Positions 8,527 through 17,834 of a DNA stretch of 64,000 nucleotides are shown one piece after another. The stretch comes from Sphingomonas sp. 3P27F8 (GTDB taxonomy: Bacteria > Pseudomonadota > Alphaproteobacteria > Sphingomonadales > Sphingomonadaceae), in the NCBI RefSeq assembly GCF_005502745.1, contig NZ_SCNL01000006.1, positions 166,140 to 230,139 on the forward strand, written 5' to 3'. Made by a program: the position numbers and the translations under genes. The notes under the pieces are model-generated. The model did no database searches. It had not been told where the DNA came from and was given only the letters and a program-made list of their open reading frames with translations. The number at the start of each line of letters is the position of its first letter. The stretch's first letter is position 1.

Positions 8527-10652
8527 CGCGCCGCGTTCCGCAGTCGCATGGCGTTCGCCACGACGATCAGCGACGAGCCGGACATTGCGAGCGCTGCGAC
8601 CAGCGGCGTGACGAGACCCGCGATCGCGAGCGGCACCGCGAGCAGGTTGTATCCGATCGCCAGCGCAAAATTCTGCGCGACGATCCGCATGGTGCGGCGC
8701 GCGGCGGAAACCGCGATCGGCACCGGGGCCAGCCGGTCGCCGAGAAACACCAGATCGGCGGCCATCTGGCCGACGTCGCTGGCGGTCGCCGGGGCCATCG
8801 AGACAAAGGCGGCCTTCAGCGCCGGGCCGTCGTTAATTCCGTCACCGACCATCAATACGCGATGCCCAGCGTCCTCGCTCGCGCGGACCATCGCATATTT
8901 GTCCTGTGGGGTGAGGCGCGCGTGGCCGGGAATGGCGAGCCGGGCAACCAGCGCATCGACCACGCCTGCCGTGTCTCCCGAAAGAATCTCGGGGGCAAGC
9001 CCCTGCGCGGCCAAGCGCATGACCGCTGCCGCGGCGTCCGCGCGCGGCTGATCGGCGACCCCGATCGACCACGCGGGATGTCCGTCGATACGAAAGACGA
9101 TTGAGGCGTTATCGCCCGCGGGCCCAGCCCAGCCTGGCCGACCCAGCCGCGCCTCGACGCCGCCCGCTGTACCCCGCATGCCAAACCCCGCCTCCTCAAC
9201 CACGTCCTCAACCAATGCAACCGGCTCGTCCGCAAGCGCCGACGCCACCGCGAGCGCGCTCGGATGGCGGCTGGCGCGGGCGAGCGCGTGCAGGATTGCG
9301 CGGTCGGCGGGGGCCGCAGGCAGGCCGCCCCGCACCTCGGGCCGCCCGAGCGTGATTGTCCCGGTCTTGTCGAGCAGCGCGATATCCGCCTGCGCGAGCC
9401 GTTCCAGCGCGGACCCGTCCTTTACCAGCACGCCAGCACGCATCAGCGCGCCGGCCGCAACCACCTGCGCCACCGGCACCGCCAGCCCAAGCGCGCAAGG
9501 ACAGGTGATGATGAGCACCGCCACCGCATTGGTAAGAGCGGTGTGCCAGCCCGCCCCGAAAGCCAGCCAGCCCGCCAGTGTCAGCGCCGCCAGCGTGTGG
9601 ACAGCAGGCGCATAAAGCCGGGAGGCGCGGTCAGCGATCCGCATATGCCGCGATTTTGCCTGACCCGCGCTTTCCATCAGCCGCGCGATATCGGCGATCG
9701 TGGTTGCCGCTCCCGCACGCGTCACCTTAACGGTCAGCGGTGCGGAAAGGTTGATCGTGCCGGCCAGCACTTCAGCGCCCGGCGCCACGGGCTCGGCCAT
9801 GCTCTCCCCGGTGACGAGCGACCGATCGACCGCACTCACGCCGTCCTCCACCACGCCATCGGCGGCGATGCGCTCGCCGGCGGCAACCAGCATCCGCATC
9901 CCCGGCGAGAGCTCCGCGATGACGCGGCGCTGATGCGCGCCATCCCGCGCGATCACGGTCGCCTCGGCGGGCAGGCGGCGGAGCAGCGCATCCACCCCGC
10001 CGCGCGCACGATCGCGCATGACGCTATCCAGGAAGCGGCCGCCGAGCAGAAAAAACAGCAGCATCACCACGCCGTCGAAATACGCATGCGCGCCGCCAAG
10101 CACCGTTTCGTACAGGCTCATCGCGACGGTGACGAGCACCCCGATAGAAATCGGCACGTCCATATTGGTGCGTCCGCGCCGCAGCGCGCTCCACGCGCTC
10201 GCGAAGAAGATGCGGCCCGAATATGCAACGGTGGGCAGCGCGATCAGCGCCGAGAGCCAATGGAATAACTGCCGCGTCGCGCCGTCCGCGCCGGACCAGA
10301 TCGACACCGACAGCAGCATCACGTTCATCATCGCGAAGCCGGCGACCGCAAGCGCCAGCACCAGCCGGCGCGATTCGCTGCGGGTGATATCTGCTGTATC
10401 GCCGGCGAAGGTGTGGGCGGTGAAGCCGAGATCGGCAATAGCGGCCACCAGCGCATCCTCACCGAGCTCGTCCAGATGATCGACGCGCACCTGCCGGTTC
10501 GTGAAGTTCACCCGCGCCGCTGCCACGCCCGGGAGCGCCACCAGCCCATGCTCCAGCTTGGAGATGCAACCGGCGCAGCGCAGCCCTTGGACCACGAAGG
10601 TCGATGCGGCGAGCGATCGCGCCGGTGCCTGCGGACGGGCGGCGGCAGTCAT
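8523..10652 (-). CDS. ccoI: Copper-translocating P-type ATPase CcoI/FixI
   Basis: Inner-membrane P1B-type ATPase that supplies copper for cbb3 oxidase assembly, 709 aa. In order: an N-terminal heavy-metal domain with CAGC at residues 26-29, paired membrane helices, the actuator motif TGES, the transmembrane metal motif CPC (in CPCALGLA), the phosphorylation motif DKTGT and the hinge GDGINDGPAL. The start overlaps the ccoH stop (ATGA) and the stop overlaps ccoS. Its place in the ccoGHIS cluster marks it as FixI/CcoI rather than a detoxifying CopA. Confidence 0.95.
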   Translation of the reverse strand: MTAAARPQAPARSLAASTFVVQGLRCAGCISKLEHGLVALPGVAAARVNFTNRQVRVDHLDELGEDALVAAIADLGFTAHTFAGDTADITRSESRRLVLALAVAGFAMMNVMLLSVSIWSGADGATRQLFHWLSALIALPTVAYSGRIFFASAWSALRRGRTNMDVPISIGVLVTVAMSLYETVLGGAHAYFDGVVMLLFFLLGGRFLDSVMRDRARGGVDALLRRLPAEATVIARDGAHQRRVIAELSPGMRMLVAAGERIAADGVVEDGVSAVDRSLVTGESMAEPVAPGAEVLAGTINLSAPLTVKVTRAGAATTIADIARLMESAGQAKSRHMRIADRASRLYAPAVHTLAALTLAGWLAFGAGWHTALTNAVAVLIITCPCALGLAVPVAQVVAAGALMRAGVLVKDGSALERLAQADIALLDKTGTITLGRPEVRGGLPAAPADRAILHALARASRHPSALAVASALADEPVALVEDVVEEAGFGMRGTAGGVEARLGRPGWAGPAGDNASIVFRIDGHPAWSIGVADQPRADAAAAVMRLAAQGLAPEILSGDTAGVVDALVARLAIPGHARLTPQDKYAMVRASEDAGHRVLMVGDGINDGPALKAAFVSMAPATASDVGQMAADLVFLGDRLAPVPIAVSAARRTMRIVAQNFALAIGYNLLAVPLAIAGLVTPLVAALAMSGSSLIVVANAMRLRNAAR

Positions 10653-11107
10653 ATCCGCACCTCGTCCTCGAAGCGCAGCCGCTGGGTTCCGCGCAGGCCG
10701 ATGATCTCGATCAGCCAGCGCCCCGACGGCAACATCTGATCCGCGACATAGCGCGCGCTCGCCGCATCCCAGTGGAGCGTCAGCACGCGATCCGGCAGGC
10801 GGCCGAGCGGGTGGCGTGCCGTGGCTGTGAGCCGAACGTCAGGCGCAGGCACGCCGCGCCGGGTGAGCGATACGGAGAGCCGGTTTGCCGCACCCGTGGT
10901 ATCGGCGCGCCAGCCGGCGTTCACTTGCGCGCGCGCCTCTGCGAGCCAGCGATCGTAATGCTGACTGGCGACGTAGCTGTTTTCCACCACCTCGCCGCCA
11001 AATGTGCTGATCGCGAACCGCGCCATCATCACGTTCACCGCTATCACCACGCCGAAGAAGGCGACGAGGATCATTGTCATGTGCCGGCCGGTGAAGGTGC
11101 GCGTCAT
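10649..11107 (-). CDS. ccoH: CcoH/FixH cbb3 oxidase assembly protein
   Basis: A 152-aa protein with one N-terminal membrane helix (about residues 10-30, 'MTMILVAFFGVVIAVN') and a periplasmic domain with the FixH pattern 'ENSYVASQHYDRWLAEA'. It helps assemble cbb3 oxidase and stabilises CcoN/CcoP. The ATG at 11107 overlaps the ccoG stop (ATGA), which fixes the start; a longer in-frame extension upstream lies inside ccoG and is not real. Confidence 0.92.
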   Translation of the reverse strand: MTRTFTGRHMTMILVAFFGVVIAVNVMMARFAISTFGGEVVENSYVASQHYDRWLAEARAQVNAGWRADTTGAANRLSVSLTRRGVPAPDVRLTATARHPLGRLPDRVLTLHWDAASARYVADQMLPSGRWLIEIIGLRGTQRLRFEDEVRI

Positions 11108-12600
11108 CGGTTGCTCTCCGGGCGTTCGAAATAGCTGGTGTCGTCCGCACTTTCGGGTGGTGAATCGAGCGTCGTGGCGATGAAGCGCACGTCGCTGCGC
11201 GTCGCCCCTGCGGCTGGCGCGGCGACAAAAAGCTGCGCTTTGGCGACGCGATCCGCCGGAACGGTGATTGTCACCGATTTTCCCGCCGTGTCGCGCGCGC
11301 CGCCCTCCTTCCATAGTGCCGCGTCAATGCCTGACAGCGTCACCACGAAGGTGCGCGCGCGGCCCTCCATGTTGCTGAGCTTCACGGTGTAGGTGTTGCG
11401 GATAGCGCCGTCGGAAAGTCGCACCCAGAGCGGATTTCGCGTCTGGAGCACGCTCATCCCGATGTGCGTGCGCGTGCCGAGCGCGAACAGCATGCCACAG
11501 CCGACGCCCAGCCAGATCAGGAAATAGGCGATCGTGCGCATGCGCAGCAGCCGCTTGAGCGGTGACACGGGCGCTTCGCCGGCCGCCGCGCGCCTCATGT
11601 CCGCCTCGGTCGTATAGCCGATCAGGTGCGGCTCGCGGCCGACCTTCGCCATGATCTCGTCACACGAATCGATGCACAGGCCGCAGGTGATGCAGCCGAT
11701 CTGCGGCCCTTCGCGGATATCGATCCCGGTAGGGCAAACCGCGATGCAGGCACCACAATCGATGCAGTCGCCGGCCTTTTCCCCCTGCGCCAGTCGAACG
11801 AGCGCGGGTGCCGGGGCGCCCGGCTCCGCCTGCGCGCGTTTCAGGCCGTGGGTGCGCGGCTCGCCACGCCAGTGCTTGTAGGTGACCGCAAGCGACTTCT
11901 CGTCCATCATGGCGGACTGGATGCGCGGCCACGGACACATATAGATGCACACCTGCTCGCGCATCAGCCCGCCGAGCGTGAAGGTGGTGAAGGTGAGAAT
12001 TCCGACCGTCGAATAGGCGACGAACGGCGCGCTGCCCTTCATGAATTCGCGCGCCAGCGCCGGCGCATCGGCGAAGTAGAATATCCATGCGCCCCCGGTG
12101 GCGGCAGCGATGAGTAGCCAAACCAGGAACTTGGCCACGCGCTTGGCGATCTTCTCCGCGCCCCAGGGCGCGCGATCGAGCCTGATCTGCGCATTGCGAT
12201 CGCCCTCGATCGCGCGTTCAACGTGGACGAACAGGTCGGTCCATACCGTCTGCGGGCAGGCATAGCCGCACCACGCGCGGCCAACCGCGGACGTGACGAG
12301 GAACAGCCCCACCGCCGCCATGACCAGCAGCCCGACGACATAGTAGAATTCGTTCGGCCAGATTTCGATCGCGAACATGTAGAAGCGGCGATGCGCGAGA
12401 TCGACCAGCACCGCCTGGCTGGGCGCGAACGCGCCGCGATTCCAGCGCAGCCATGGCGTGACGTAATAGATCAGCAGCGTCACGGCCATGATCGCCCATT
12501 TCAGGCGCCGGAACGTACCCGACACGCGGCGCGGAAACACCTTGCGCCGCGCCTCGAAAAAGCGCGGCGTGGGGTTTTCGAAGGCGTCAGCGGCGGGCAT
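11104..12600 (-). CDS. ccoG: CcoG/FixG polyferredoxin, cbb3 oxidase maturation
   Basis: Membrane-bound ferredoxin-like protein, 498 aa, that reduces copper(II) to copper(I) during cbb3 oxidase maturation. Several membrane helices lie in the first 220 residues, with the FixG segment 'WCGYACPQTVWTD', a NapH-type 'CIYMCPWPRIQ' motif and two 4Fe-4S motifs ('CIDCGACIAVCP' and 'CITCGLCIDSC') near the middle. A C-terminal Ig-like periplasmic domain is typical of FixG. Its start overlaps the ccoP end by 14 bp. Confidence 0.95.
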   Translation of the reverse strand: MPAADAFENPTPRFFEARRKVFPRRVSGTFRRLKWAIMAVTLLIYYVTPWLRWNRGAFAPSQAVLVDLAHRRFYMFAIEIWPNEFYYVVGLLVMAAVGLFLVTSAVGRAWCGYACPQTVWTDLFVHVERAIEGDRNAQIRLDRAPWGAEKIAKRVAKFLVWLLIAAATGGAWIFYFADAPALAREFMKGSAPFVAYSTVGILTFTTFTLGGLMREQVCIYMCPWPRIQSAMMDEKSLAVTYKHWRGEPRTHGLKRAQAEPGAPAPALVRLAQGEKAGDCIDCGACIAVCPTGIDIREGPQIGCITCGLCIDSCDEIMAKVGREPHLIGYTTEADMRRAAAGEAPVSPLKRLLRMRTIAYFLIWLGVGCGMLFALGTRTHIGMSVLQTRNPLWVRLSDGAIRNTYTVKLSNMEGRARTFVVTLSGIDAALWKEGGARDTAGKSVTITVPADRVAKAQLFVAAPAAGATRSDVRFIATTLDSPPESADDTSYFERPESNR

Positions 12601-13507
12601 TCGCGTCCGCCGCCGCCGCCATCATCGAACGGTTCATCTCGCCGCCGCCGAGCGAATGGACATAGGCAGCGAGCATCTTGATCGTCACGGGATCGAGCCG
12701 CCGTCCCCAGGCCGGCATGATGCCAAACCGCGCGTTGGTGACGGTATGCACCAGCGTGTCGCGATCCCCGCCATAGAGCCAGATCGCGTCGGTCAGGTTC
12801 GGCGCACCCAGCGTGCGATCACCCTTCGCATCCGGCCCGTGGCAGACGGCGCAATTGGCGGCGAACAATGCCTTGCCCCGTTTCGCCGCGACGCTCGCGG
12901 CCTCCTGATGCGAAACGTAGCGGACATAGGACACCGCATCCTCGACCTCGCCGGGGGTCAGCATGCCGTCACGCCCGAATGCCGGCATCTGAGACATGCG
13001 CGTCTGATCGTCGCCGGGTTGGCGGATGCCATGCGTGATCGTCTGCTGGATCGCCCGGAGATCGCCGCCCCACAGCCAGTCGTCGTCGTTCAGGTTGGGA
13101 TAGCCCTTGCTCCCCGCCGCGCCCGAGCCATGGCATTGCACGCAATGCACCTTGAAGGCGGAACGCCCGCCCTCCACCGCCGCCGCGAGCAGCTTCGGAT
13201 CGCCGGGAAGCTGCTCGATCGGCGTGCGTGCGAGCGCTGCGAGGATCGGCGCGCGACGGGCGTTCTCCTTTGCGGTATCGTGTGCGAGATCGGCTCGGCT
13301 CGACCAGCCCCACAGCCCCGGTGTCGCCCGGTGAAGCAATGGCACGGCGGGGTAAACGATCGCATAGCCGATCGCGAACACGATCGTGGCGTAGAAGATC
13401 AGCAGCCACCAGCGCGGCATCGGCGTGTCGAGTTCCTCGATCCCATCCCACTCGTGCCCGACCGTGCTGGTGCCGGTGGCATGATCGATGCGCTTGTTCT
13501 CAGCCAT
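12587..13507 (-). CDS. ccoP: cbb3 oxidase dihaem cytochrome c subunit CcoP
   Basis: Subunit III of the cbb3-type cytochrome c oxidase, 306 aa. It has an N-terminal FixP domain with a membrane helix (about 32-55) after the 'EWDGIEELDTPMPRWW' consensus, then two cytochrome c domains with haem sites CVQCH (122-126) and CAVCH (219-223). Electrons pass from soluble cytochromes through CcoP to CcoO and CcoN. The start overlaps ccoQ by 8 bp. Confidence 0.96.
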   Translation of the reverse strand: MAENKRIDHATGTSTVGHEWDGIEELDTPMPRWWLLIFYATIVFAIGYAIVYPAVPLLHRATPGLWGWSSRADLAHDTAKENARRAPILAALARTPIEQLPGDPKLLAAAVEGGRSAFKVHCVQCHGSGAAGSKGYPNLNDDDWLWGGDLRAIQQTITHGIRQPGDDQTRMSQMPAFGRDGMLTPGEVEDAVSYVRYVSHQEAASVAAKRGKALFAANCAVCHGPDAKGDRTLGAPNLTDAIWLYGGDRDTLVHTVTNARFGIMPAWGRRLDPVTIKMLAAYVHSLGGGEMNRSMMAAAADANARR

Positions 13508-13658
13508 GATCGTTCTCGTCGAAGATGCTGTTGGCGGCGCGGCGGTTCGCCTCGCGGTTGTGCGGCAGGAAGGCCCAGCCGATCAGTACGACAAACACGC
13601 CGGTCATCACGATCAGCCCGTAGCTGTCGGCCAGGTGCCGCAGCGTTTCGTAGCTCAT
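13500..13658 (-). CDS. ccoQ: cbb3 oxidase small subunit CcoQ
   Basis: A 52-aa single-pass membrane protein read from the minus strand between ccoO and ccoP. It opens [15 protein letters not shown], has one hydrophobic helix (about residues 15-31, ending in GWAFLPH) and a polar tail rich in Asn/Arg/Asp. This matches CcoQ/FixQ, which stabilises the oxidase. The ATG at 13658 overlaps the ccoO stop (ATGA) and the stop lies inside the ccoP start region. It is small enough to escape automatic gene callers. Confidence 0.93.
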   Translation of the reverse strand: MSYETLRHLADSYGLIVMTGVFVVLIGWAFLPHNREANRRAANSIFDENDHG

Positions 13659-14389
13659 TGCGCCGCCTCCCGGGCCTGCGCCGACCTGTAGTCGACCTGC
13701 GTGCCAAGCCCCTGGAGATAGGCGATCAGCGCATCCATCTCGGTGATCCGCCCCGGATCGCCATCAAAATCGCGCGCCTGCACCCTGGGGTAGCGTTTCG
13801 CGAGGCCGGCGGTGTCGCCCTCGCCGAAGCCCTGCGTCCGTGCGTCCTCGTCAGCCTTGGCGATATCCTCGTCGGTGTACGGCACGCCCACCTTGCGCAG
13901 CGCGGCGAGATCGTCGCCCAGCCGGCTGGTGTCCAGGTTGTGCTCGGCGAGGAAGGCGTATTTCGGCATGATCGATTCCGGCACCACGGCCCGCGGATCT
14001 TTCAGGTGCTGGACGTGCCATTCGTCGGAATAGCGGCCGCCGACGCGCGCCAGATCGGGGCCGGTACGTTCCGATCCCCATTGAAACGGGTGGTCGTACA
14101 TGCTCTCCGCGGCGAGGCTGTAATGCCCGTAACGCTCCACCTCGTCGCGGAACGGGCGGATCATCTGGCTGTGGCAGCCATAGCAGCCCTCGCGGATGTA
14201 GATGTTCCGGCCCGCCAGTTCGAGCGGCGTGTAGGGTCGCACACCGTCGACATGCTTCACGGTCGTCTCGATCCAGAACAGTGGCGCGATCTCCACGATG
14301 CCGCCGATCGCGACCACCGCGAGCGCGAGTAAGCCCAGCAGTGTGACGTTGCGTTCGATCTTCTTGTGGCGATTTGCCCAGCTAGCCAT
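13655..14389 (-). CDS. ccoO: cbb3 oxidase monohaem cytochrome c subunit CcoO
   Basis: Subunit II of cbb3 oxidase, 244 aa. One N-terminal membrane anchor (about 15-38), then a single haem c site in '[13 protein letters not shown]' (Cys69, Cys72, His73) and the distal Met region '[18 protein letters not shown]'. The ATG at 14389 gives the consensus CcoO N-terminus ([14 protein letters not shown]); a 42-residue in-frame extension overlaps ccoN and lacks support. It lies 14 bp after ccoN. Confidence 0.96.
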   Translation of the reverse strand: MASWANRHKKIERNVTLLGLLALAVVAIGGIVEIAPLFWIETTVKHVDGVRPYTPLELAGRNIYIREGCYGCHSQMIRPFRDEVERYGHYSLAAESMYDHPFQWGSERTGPDLARVGGRYSDEWHVQHLKDPRAVVPESIMPKYAFLAEHNLDTSRLGDDLAALRKVGVPYTDEDIAKADEDARTQGFGEGDTAGLAKRYPRVQARDFDGDPGRITEMDALIAYLQGLGTQVDYRSAQAREAAQ

Positions 14390-14403
14390 GGCGCAGCCTT
14401 TCC

Positions 14404-16053
14404 TTATCGAGCGAGGGCGGGAGCAAGTGGACGGTCGCGCTCGGGATCGAAGGCGGCGGCGGTCATCGGTGCTTCGGCGCGAAGCCTGCCGCGCACCGTC
14501 ATCCACACGTTCCACACCATGAAGAAGGCGCCGGTGATATAGAGCAGGCCGCCCAGCGTGCGGATCAGGTAATAGGGATGGAGCGCCGCCACGACCTCGG
14601 CAAAGGAATAGACGAGGTAGCCGTCATCCCCATATTCGCGCCACATCAGCCCCTGCGTAATGCCTGCGACCCACATCGAGGAGGCGTAGAGAACGATGCC
14701 CAAAGTCGCGCACCAGAAGTGCCAGTTGACCATGCGCAGCGAATACAGCCGCTCACGCCCCCACAATCGCGGCGTCATGAAATAGATCGCGCCGAACGTA
14801 ATCATCCCGTTCCAGCCGAGCGCCCCGGAATGGACGTGGCCGATCGTCCAGTTGGTGTAATGCGAGAGCGAGTTGACGGTCTTCACCGACATCATCGGCC
14901 CCTCGAACGTGCTCATGCCGTAGAAGGCGAGCGCGAACACCATCATGCGGATGATCGGATCGGTGCGGATCTTGTCCCACGCGCCGTTCAGCGTCATCAG
15001 GCCGTTTATCATGCCGCCCCAGCTCGGCATCCACAGCATCACCGAGAACACCATTCCGAGCGTCTGCGCCCAATCCGGCAGCGCGGTGTAGTGCAGATGG
15101 TGCGGACCGGCCCAGATGTAGAGGAAGATCAGCGACCAGAAATGGACGATCGACAGGCGATAACTGTAGATCGGCCGCTCCGCCTGCTTCGGCACGAAAT
15201 AATACATCATGCCCAGGAAGCCGGCGGTCAGGAAGAATCCCACCGCATTGTGGCCGTACCACCATTGCGTCAGCGCATCCTGAACGCCGGAAAAGGCGGA
15301 ATAGGATTTGGAGCCGACAAGGCTGACCGGCATCGACAGATTGTTGACGATGTGAAGCATCGCGATCGTGATGATGAACGCGAGATAGAACCAGTTGGCG
15401 ACATAGATGTGCGGTTCCGAACGGCGCACGATCGTGCCGGCGAATACCGCGAGATACGCGACCCACACGATCGTCAGCCAGATATCGACATACCATTCGG
15501 GCTCCGCATATTCGCGGCCCTCGGTGATGCCCATGACGTAGCCGCTCGCGGCCAGCACGATGAATAGCTGATAGCCCCAGAACACGAAATTCGCGAGGTT
15601 CGGCCAGAACAGGCGCGCGCGACATGTGCGCTGCACGACATAGAAACTCGTTGCCAGCAGGGCATTTCCACCAAAGGCGAAGATCACCGCGGAGGTATGG
15701 AGCGGCCGAATGCGACCGAAATTGACGAACGGCGCGAAATTGAGCTGTGGAAAGGTTAGCTGCGCGGCGATCAGCACGCCGACAAGGAACCCGACGACGC
15801 CCCAGAAGACCGTCGCGATCACGCCCCAGCGAATCACGTCGTCATAATAGCTGCCCGCCATCGCGGGCGAAACGCGCGGTCCCATGCCGTCGCGCGCCTT
15901 GGCCCCCAGCCCGCGCACCGCGACGAAAAAAGCTGCGACGGCCGCGATGCCCATATGGATCGCGAATCCACCATCCACCGCCGTGGCCGATGCCAGCAAC
16001 GCCAGCAGCGCGATGAACAGCCACCCGGCGGAGGCGCTGATATCCTTTGCCAT
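14404..16053 (-). CDS. ccoN: cbb3 oxidase catalytic subunit CcoN
   Basis: Haem b/CuB catalytic subunit of the high-affinity cbb3 oxidase, 549 aa with about 12-14 membrane helices. Conserved segments include '[22 protein letters not shown]' around the CuB site, '[22 protein letters not shown]', and '[19 protein letters not shown]' with the haem ligands. The ATG at 16053 is preferred over a GTG three codons upstream because GAGG lies 8 bases before it. It is the first gene of ccoNOQP-GHIS and is preceded by an FNR/FixK-type box at 16196-16209. Confidence 0.97.
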   Translation of the reverse strand: MAKDISASAGWLFIALLALLASATAVDGGFAIHMGIAAVAAFFVAVRGLGAKARDGMGPRVSPAMAGSYYDDVIRWGVIATVFWGVVGFLVGVLIAAQLTFPQLNFAPFVNFGRIRPLHTSAVIFAFGGNALLATSFYVVQRTCRARLFWPNLANFVFWGYQLFIVLAASGYVMGITEGREYAEPEWYVDIWLTIVWVAYLAVFAGTIVRRSEPHIYVANWFYLAFIITIAMLHIVNNLSMPVSLVGSKSYSAFSGVQDALTQWWYGHNAVGFFLTAGFLGMMYYFVPKQAERPIYSYRLSIVHFWSLIFLYIWAGPHHLHYTALPDWAQTLGMVFSVMLWMPSWGGMINGLMTLNGAWDKIRTDPIIRMMVFALAFYGMSTFEGPMMSVKTVNSLSHYTNWTIGHVHSGALGWNGMITFGAIYFMTPRLWGRERLYSLRMVNWHFWCATLGIVLYASSMWVAGITQGLMWREYGDDGYLVYSFAEVVAALHPYYLIRTLGGLLYITGAFFMVWNVWMTVRGRLRAEAPMTAAAFDPERDRPLAPALAR

Positions 16054-16195
16054 TCGGTACACCTCGTTGCGGAAGGATGGCGCGGCCGCCCGTTCCCGTG
16101 CCGGCCGGCCGCGCCCCCCTCCCGTATTCCGGAAAGATGCCGATCACCCCCCGGCGTCCGGCCTGTCGATCTTGCGGGGTGCGAGCCCGGTCGCC

Positions 16196-16209
16196 TTGAT
16201 CCGCGTCAA
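16196..16209. promoter_or_regulatory. FNR/FixK-type box upstream of ccoN
   Basis: TTGAT-CCGC-GTCAA is a near-perfect match to the anaerobox TTGAT-N4-ATCAA. It is centred about 150 bp upstream of the ccoN start. FNR or FixK control of cco operons in response to low oxygen is well established in alphaproteobacteria. Confidence 0.8.
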
Positions 16210-16221
16210 AGGCGCAATAAT

Positions 16222-16476
16222 TCAGGCAGGTTCATCGTCCCCGCACGGGCAATCCGCCCCGGCGCGCTTGCGCGGCGCGCAGCTATGGCAGCCCCACATG
16301 CCATCATCGCGCGCTGGGCGCTTCTGCCGATCGAACGGAATGGTGATTGCATGGCCGGGCTGGCCGCAGATCGCGATCGCCATCCCCGGCATCGGCATGA
16401 AGGCATGCAACGGAACGGCGGCAAACCCGATCACCGCCGCGCCCACCAACGCCCGCGCCGGCAGATTACACTGCAC
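16222..16476 (-). CDS. Small exported Cys-containing protein of unknown function
   Basis: A possible 84-aa protein directly behind hemN: its GTG at 16476 overlaps the hemN stop by 11 bp. The N-terminal third is hydrophobic ('ALVGAAVIGFAAVPLHAF') like a signal peptide or anchor. The remainder carries 'AIAICGQPGHAITIPFD' and a C-terminal cluster of Cys pairs, CHSC and CPCG, ending just before the ccoN anaerobox. The pattern recalls small metal-binding DUF2946-type proteins, but I do not recognise it firmly. Coupling to hemN and position before cco suggest a role in haem or copper supply. The GTG start is inferred; the frame stays open further upstream inside hemN. Confidence 0.5.
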   Translation of the reverse strand: MQCNLPARALVGAAVIGFAAVPLHAFMPMPGMAIAICGQPGHAITIPFDRQKRPARDDGMWGCHSCAPRKRAGADCPCGDDEPA

Positions 16477-17785
16477 TGCTGAACCGTGTCGCGCTTTGCT
16501 GGCGATAGGGGTCGATCGTCGCGGCGATCGCGCGTGCATAGGGTAGCGCTTCGGGCATGAGCGTCACCCGCGTGCCGCTCCAGCCGATCAGCCGCTCCGC
16601 CGCGAACGGCCGGAGACGTGCACGCACCCCGGCGAGATCCGGCAATCCGGCGAGATCGGCGCTGCCCCGGCACAGCAACTGCTCGATCGCCACGCCGCGC
16701 CGCCGGTCGAGCGCGTCGCGCCGGATTCCGCGCGCCGCCGCGAACTGGCCGTTGGCGATCCGCAAGTGATAGCGGCCGGCATTCTTCTCGTTCTGGAGCA
16801 GCGCGCCGGAAAAACTGCTGATCGCCGAAACGCCCACGCCGATCAGCACGTCCGCCGGATCGTCGGTAAAGCCCTGGAAATTCCGCCGCAGCCGGCCCCG
16901 CCGCTCGGCCACCGCCAATTCATCCGCCGGGCGCGCGAAATGGTCAAATCCGATAGCCTGCCAGCCGTCATCCAGCAGCCGCAGCTGCGCCGCCTCCGCC
17001 TGACGGAAGCGTGCCTCCGGCCCTGGCAATGCTGCCGTATCGATGCGGCGCTGGCGTGGGATAAGATGGGGCACGTGGGCATATCCGAACACCGCTAACC
17101 GGTCCGGCGCCATGTCGAGCGCGGTGTCGATCGTCTCGATCAGCATGGACACGTCCTGCGCCGGCAGGCCATACATTAGATCATAGTTGATCGAGCGCAC
17201 GCCGCTGGCGCGCAAGCGCGCGGTGACGTCAGCGATCAATGCACGCGGCTGGATCCGGCCGATCGCGGCCTGAAGCGCGGGGGCGAAGGTCTGCACACCA
17301 AGGCTCGCGCGCGCGATCCCCACCGTCGCGAACACGTCATCCCAAGCCGGCGCGAAGTGGCGAGGGTCCAGCTCGACCGAAACGGAGGCCTCCGGGCAGG
17401 CAAAGGCCCGACGCACCTGAGCCAGCAGCAGCGCGAACTGCGCCGGCTCCAGCGCGTTGGGGCTGCCGCCCCCGAATGCGATCCGGCCGATGCGCCCGCG
17501 CCCGCCGAGCCGCCGCGCGACCAGCTCCACCTCCTCGCTCAGCCGCTGGAGATATGCGCCGATCCGTGCCGCGCGGTTCGCGGCGCCGGTATTGCACCCG
17601 CAGTACCAGCAGATTTCATGGCAATAAGGTATGTGGAGATACAGCGACATCGCCGCATCCGGCGCAACGCCCGCCAGCGCCTCCTCCATATCGCGCGCAC
17701 CCATTTCGCCGAATTCTGCGGCAGTGGGGAAACTGGTGTAACGCGGCACCGGCGTCGCCAGCAGCTCGGGATGATAGGTCCACAT
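16466..17785 (-). CDS. hemN: Oxygen-independent coproporphyrinogen III oxidase HemN
   Basis: Radical-SAM enzyme that converts coproporphyrinogen III to protoporphyrinogen IX without oxygen, 439 aa. The cluster motif is 'YCHEICWYCGCNT' (C-x3-C-x2-C followed by the extra Cys seen in true HemN); GGGSPNAL and the 'GYAHVPHLIPRQRRID' segment are also family marks. The length fits HemN rather than the shorter HemW. The anaerobox at 17821-17834, 36 bp upstream of the start, points to induction at low oxygen, in step with the cbb3 operon that follows. Confidence 0.95.
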   Translation of the reverse strand: MWTYHPELLATPVPRYTSFPTAAEFGEMGARDMEEALAGVAPDAAMSLYLHIPYCHEICWYCGCNTGAANRAARIGAYLQRLSEEVELVARRLGGRGRIGRIAFGGGSPNALEPAQFALLLAQVRRAFACPEASVSVELDPRHFAPAWDDVFATVGIARASLGVQTFAPALQAAIGRIQPRALIADVTARLRASGVRSINYDLMYGLPAQDVSMLIETIDTALDMAPDRLAVFGYAHVPHLIPRQRRIDTAALPGPEARFRQAEAAQLRLLDDGWQAIGFDHFARPADELAVAERRGRLRRNFQGFTDDPADVLIGVGVSAISSFSGALLQNEKNAGRYHLRIANGQFAAARGIRRDALDRRRGVAIEQLLCRGSADLAGLPDLAGVRARLRPFAAERLIGWSGTRVTLMPEALPYARAIAATIDPYRQQSATRFSSAV

Positions 17786-17820
17786 GCTGATCCGGCTATC
17801 GCGGATCCCGGCTCCGGTAT

Positions 17821-17834
17821 TTGACCGCCGTCAA
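17821..17834. promoter_or_regulatory. FNR/FixK-type box upstream of hemN
   Basis: TTGAC-CGCC-GTCAA, a perfect inverted repeat in the anaerobox format, lies 36-49 bp upstream of the hemN ATG and overlaps the stop codon of the preceding phosphopantetheinyl transferase gene. Its half-sites match those of the box before ccoN, apart from one base. Confidence 0.78.
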
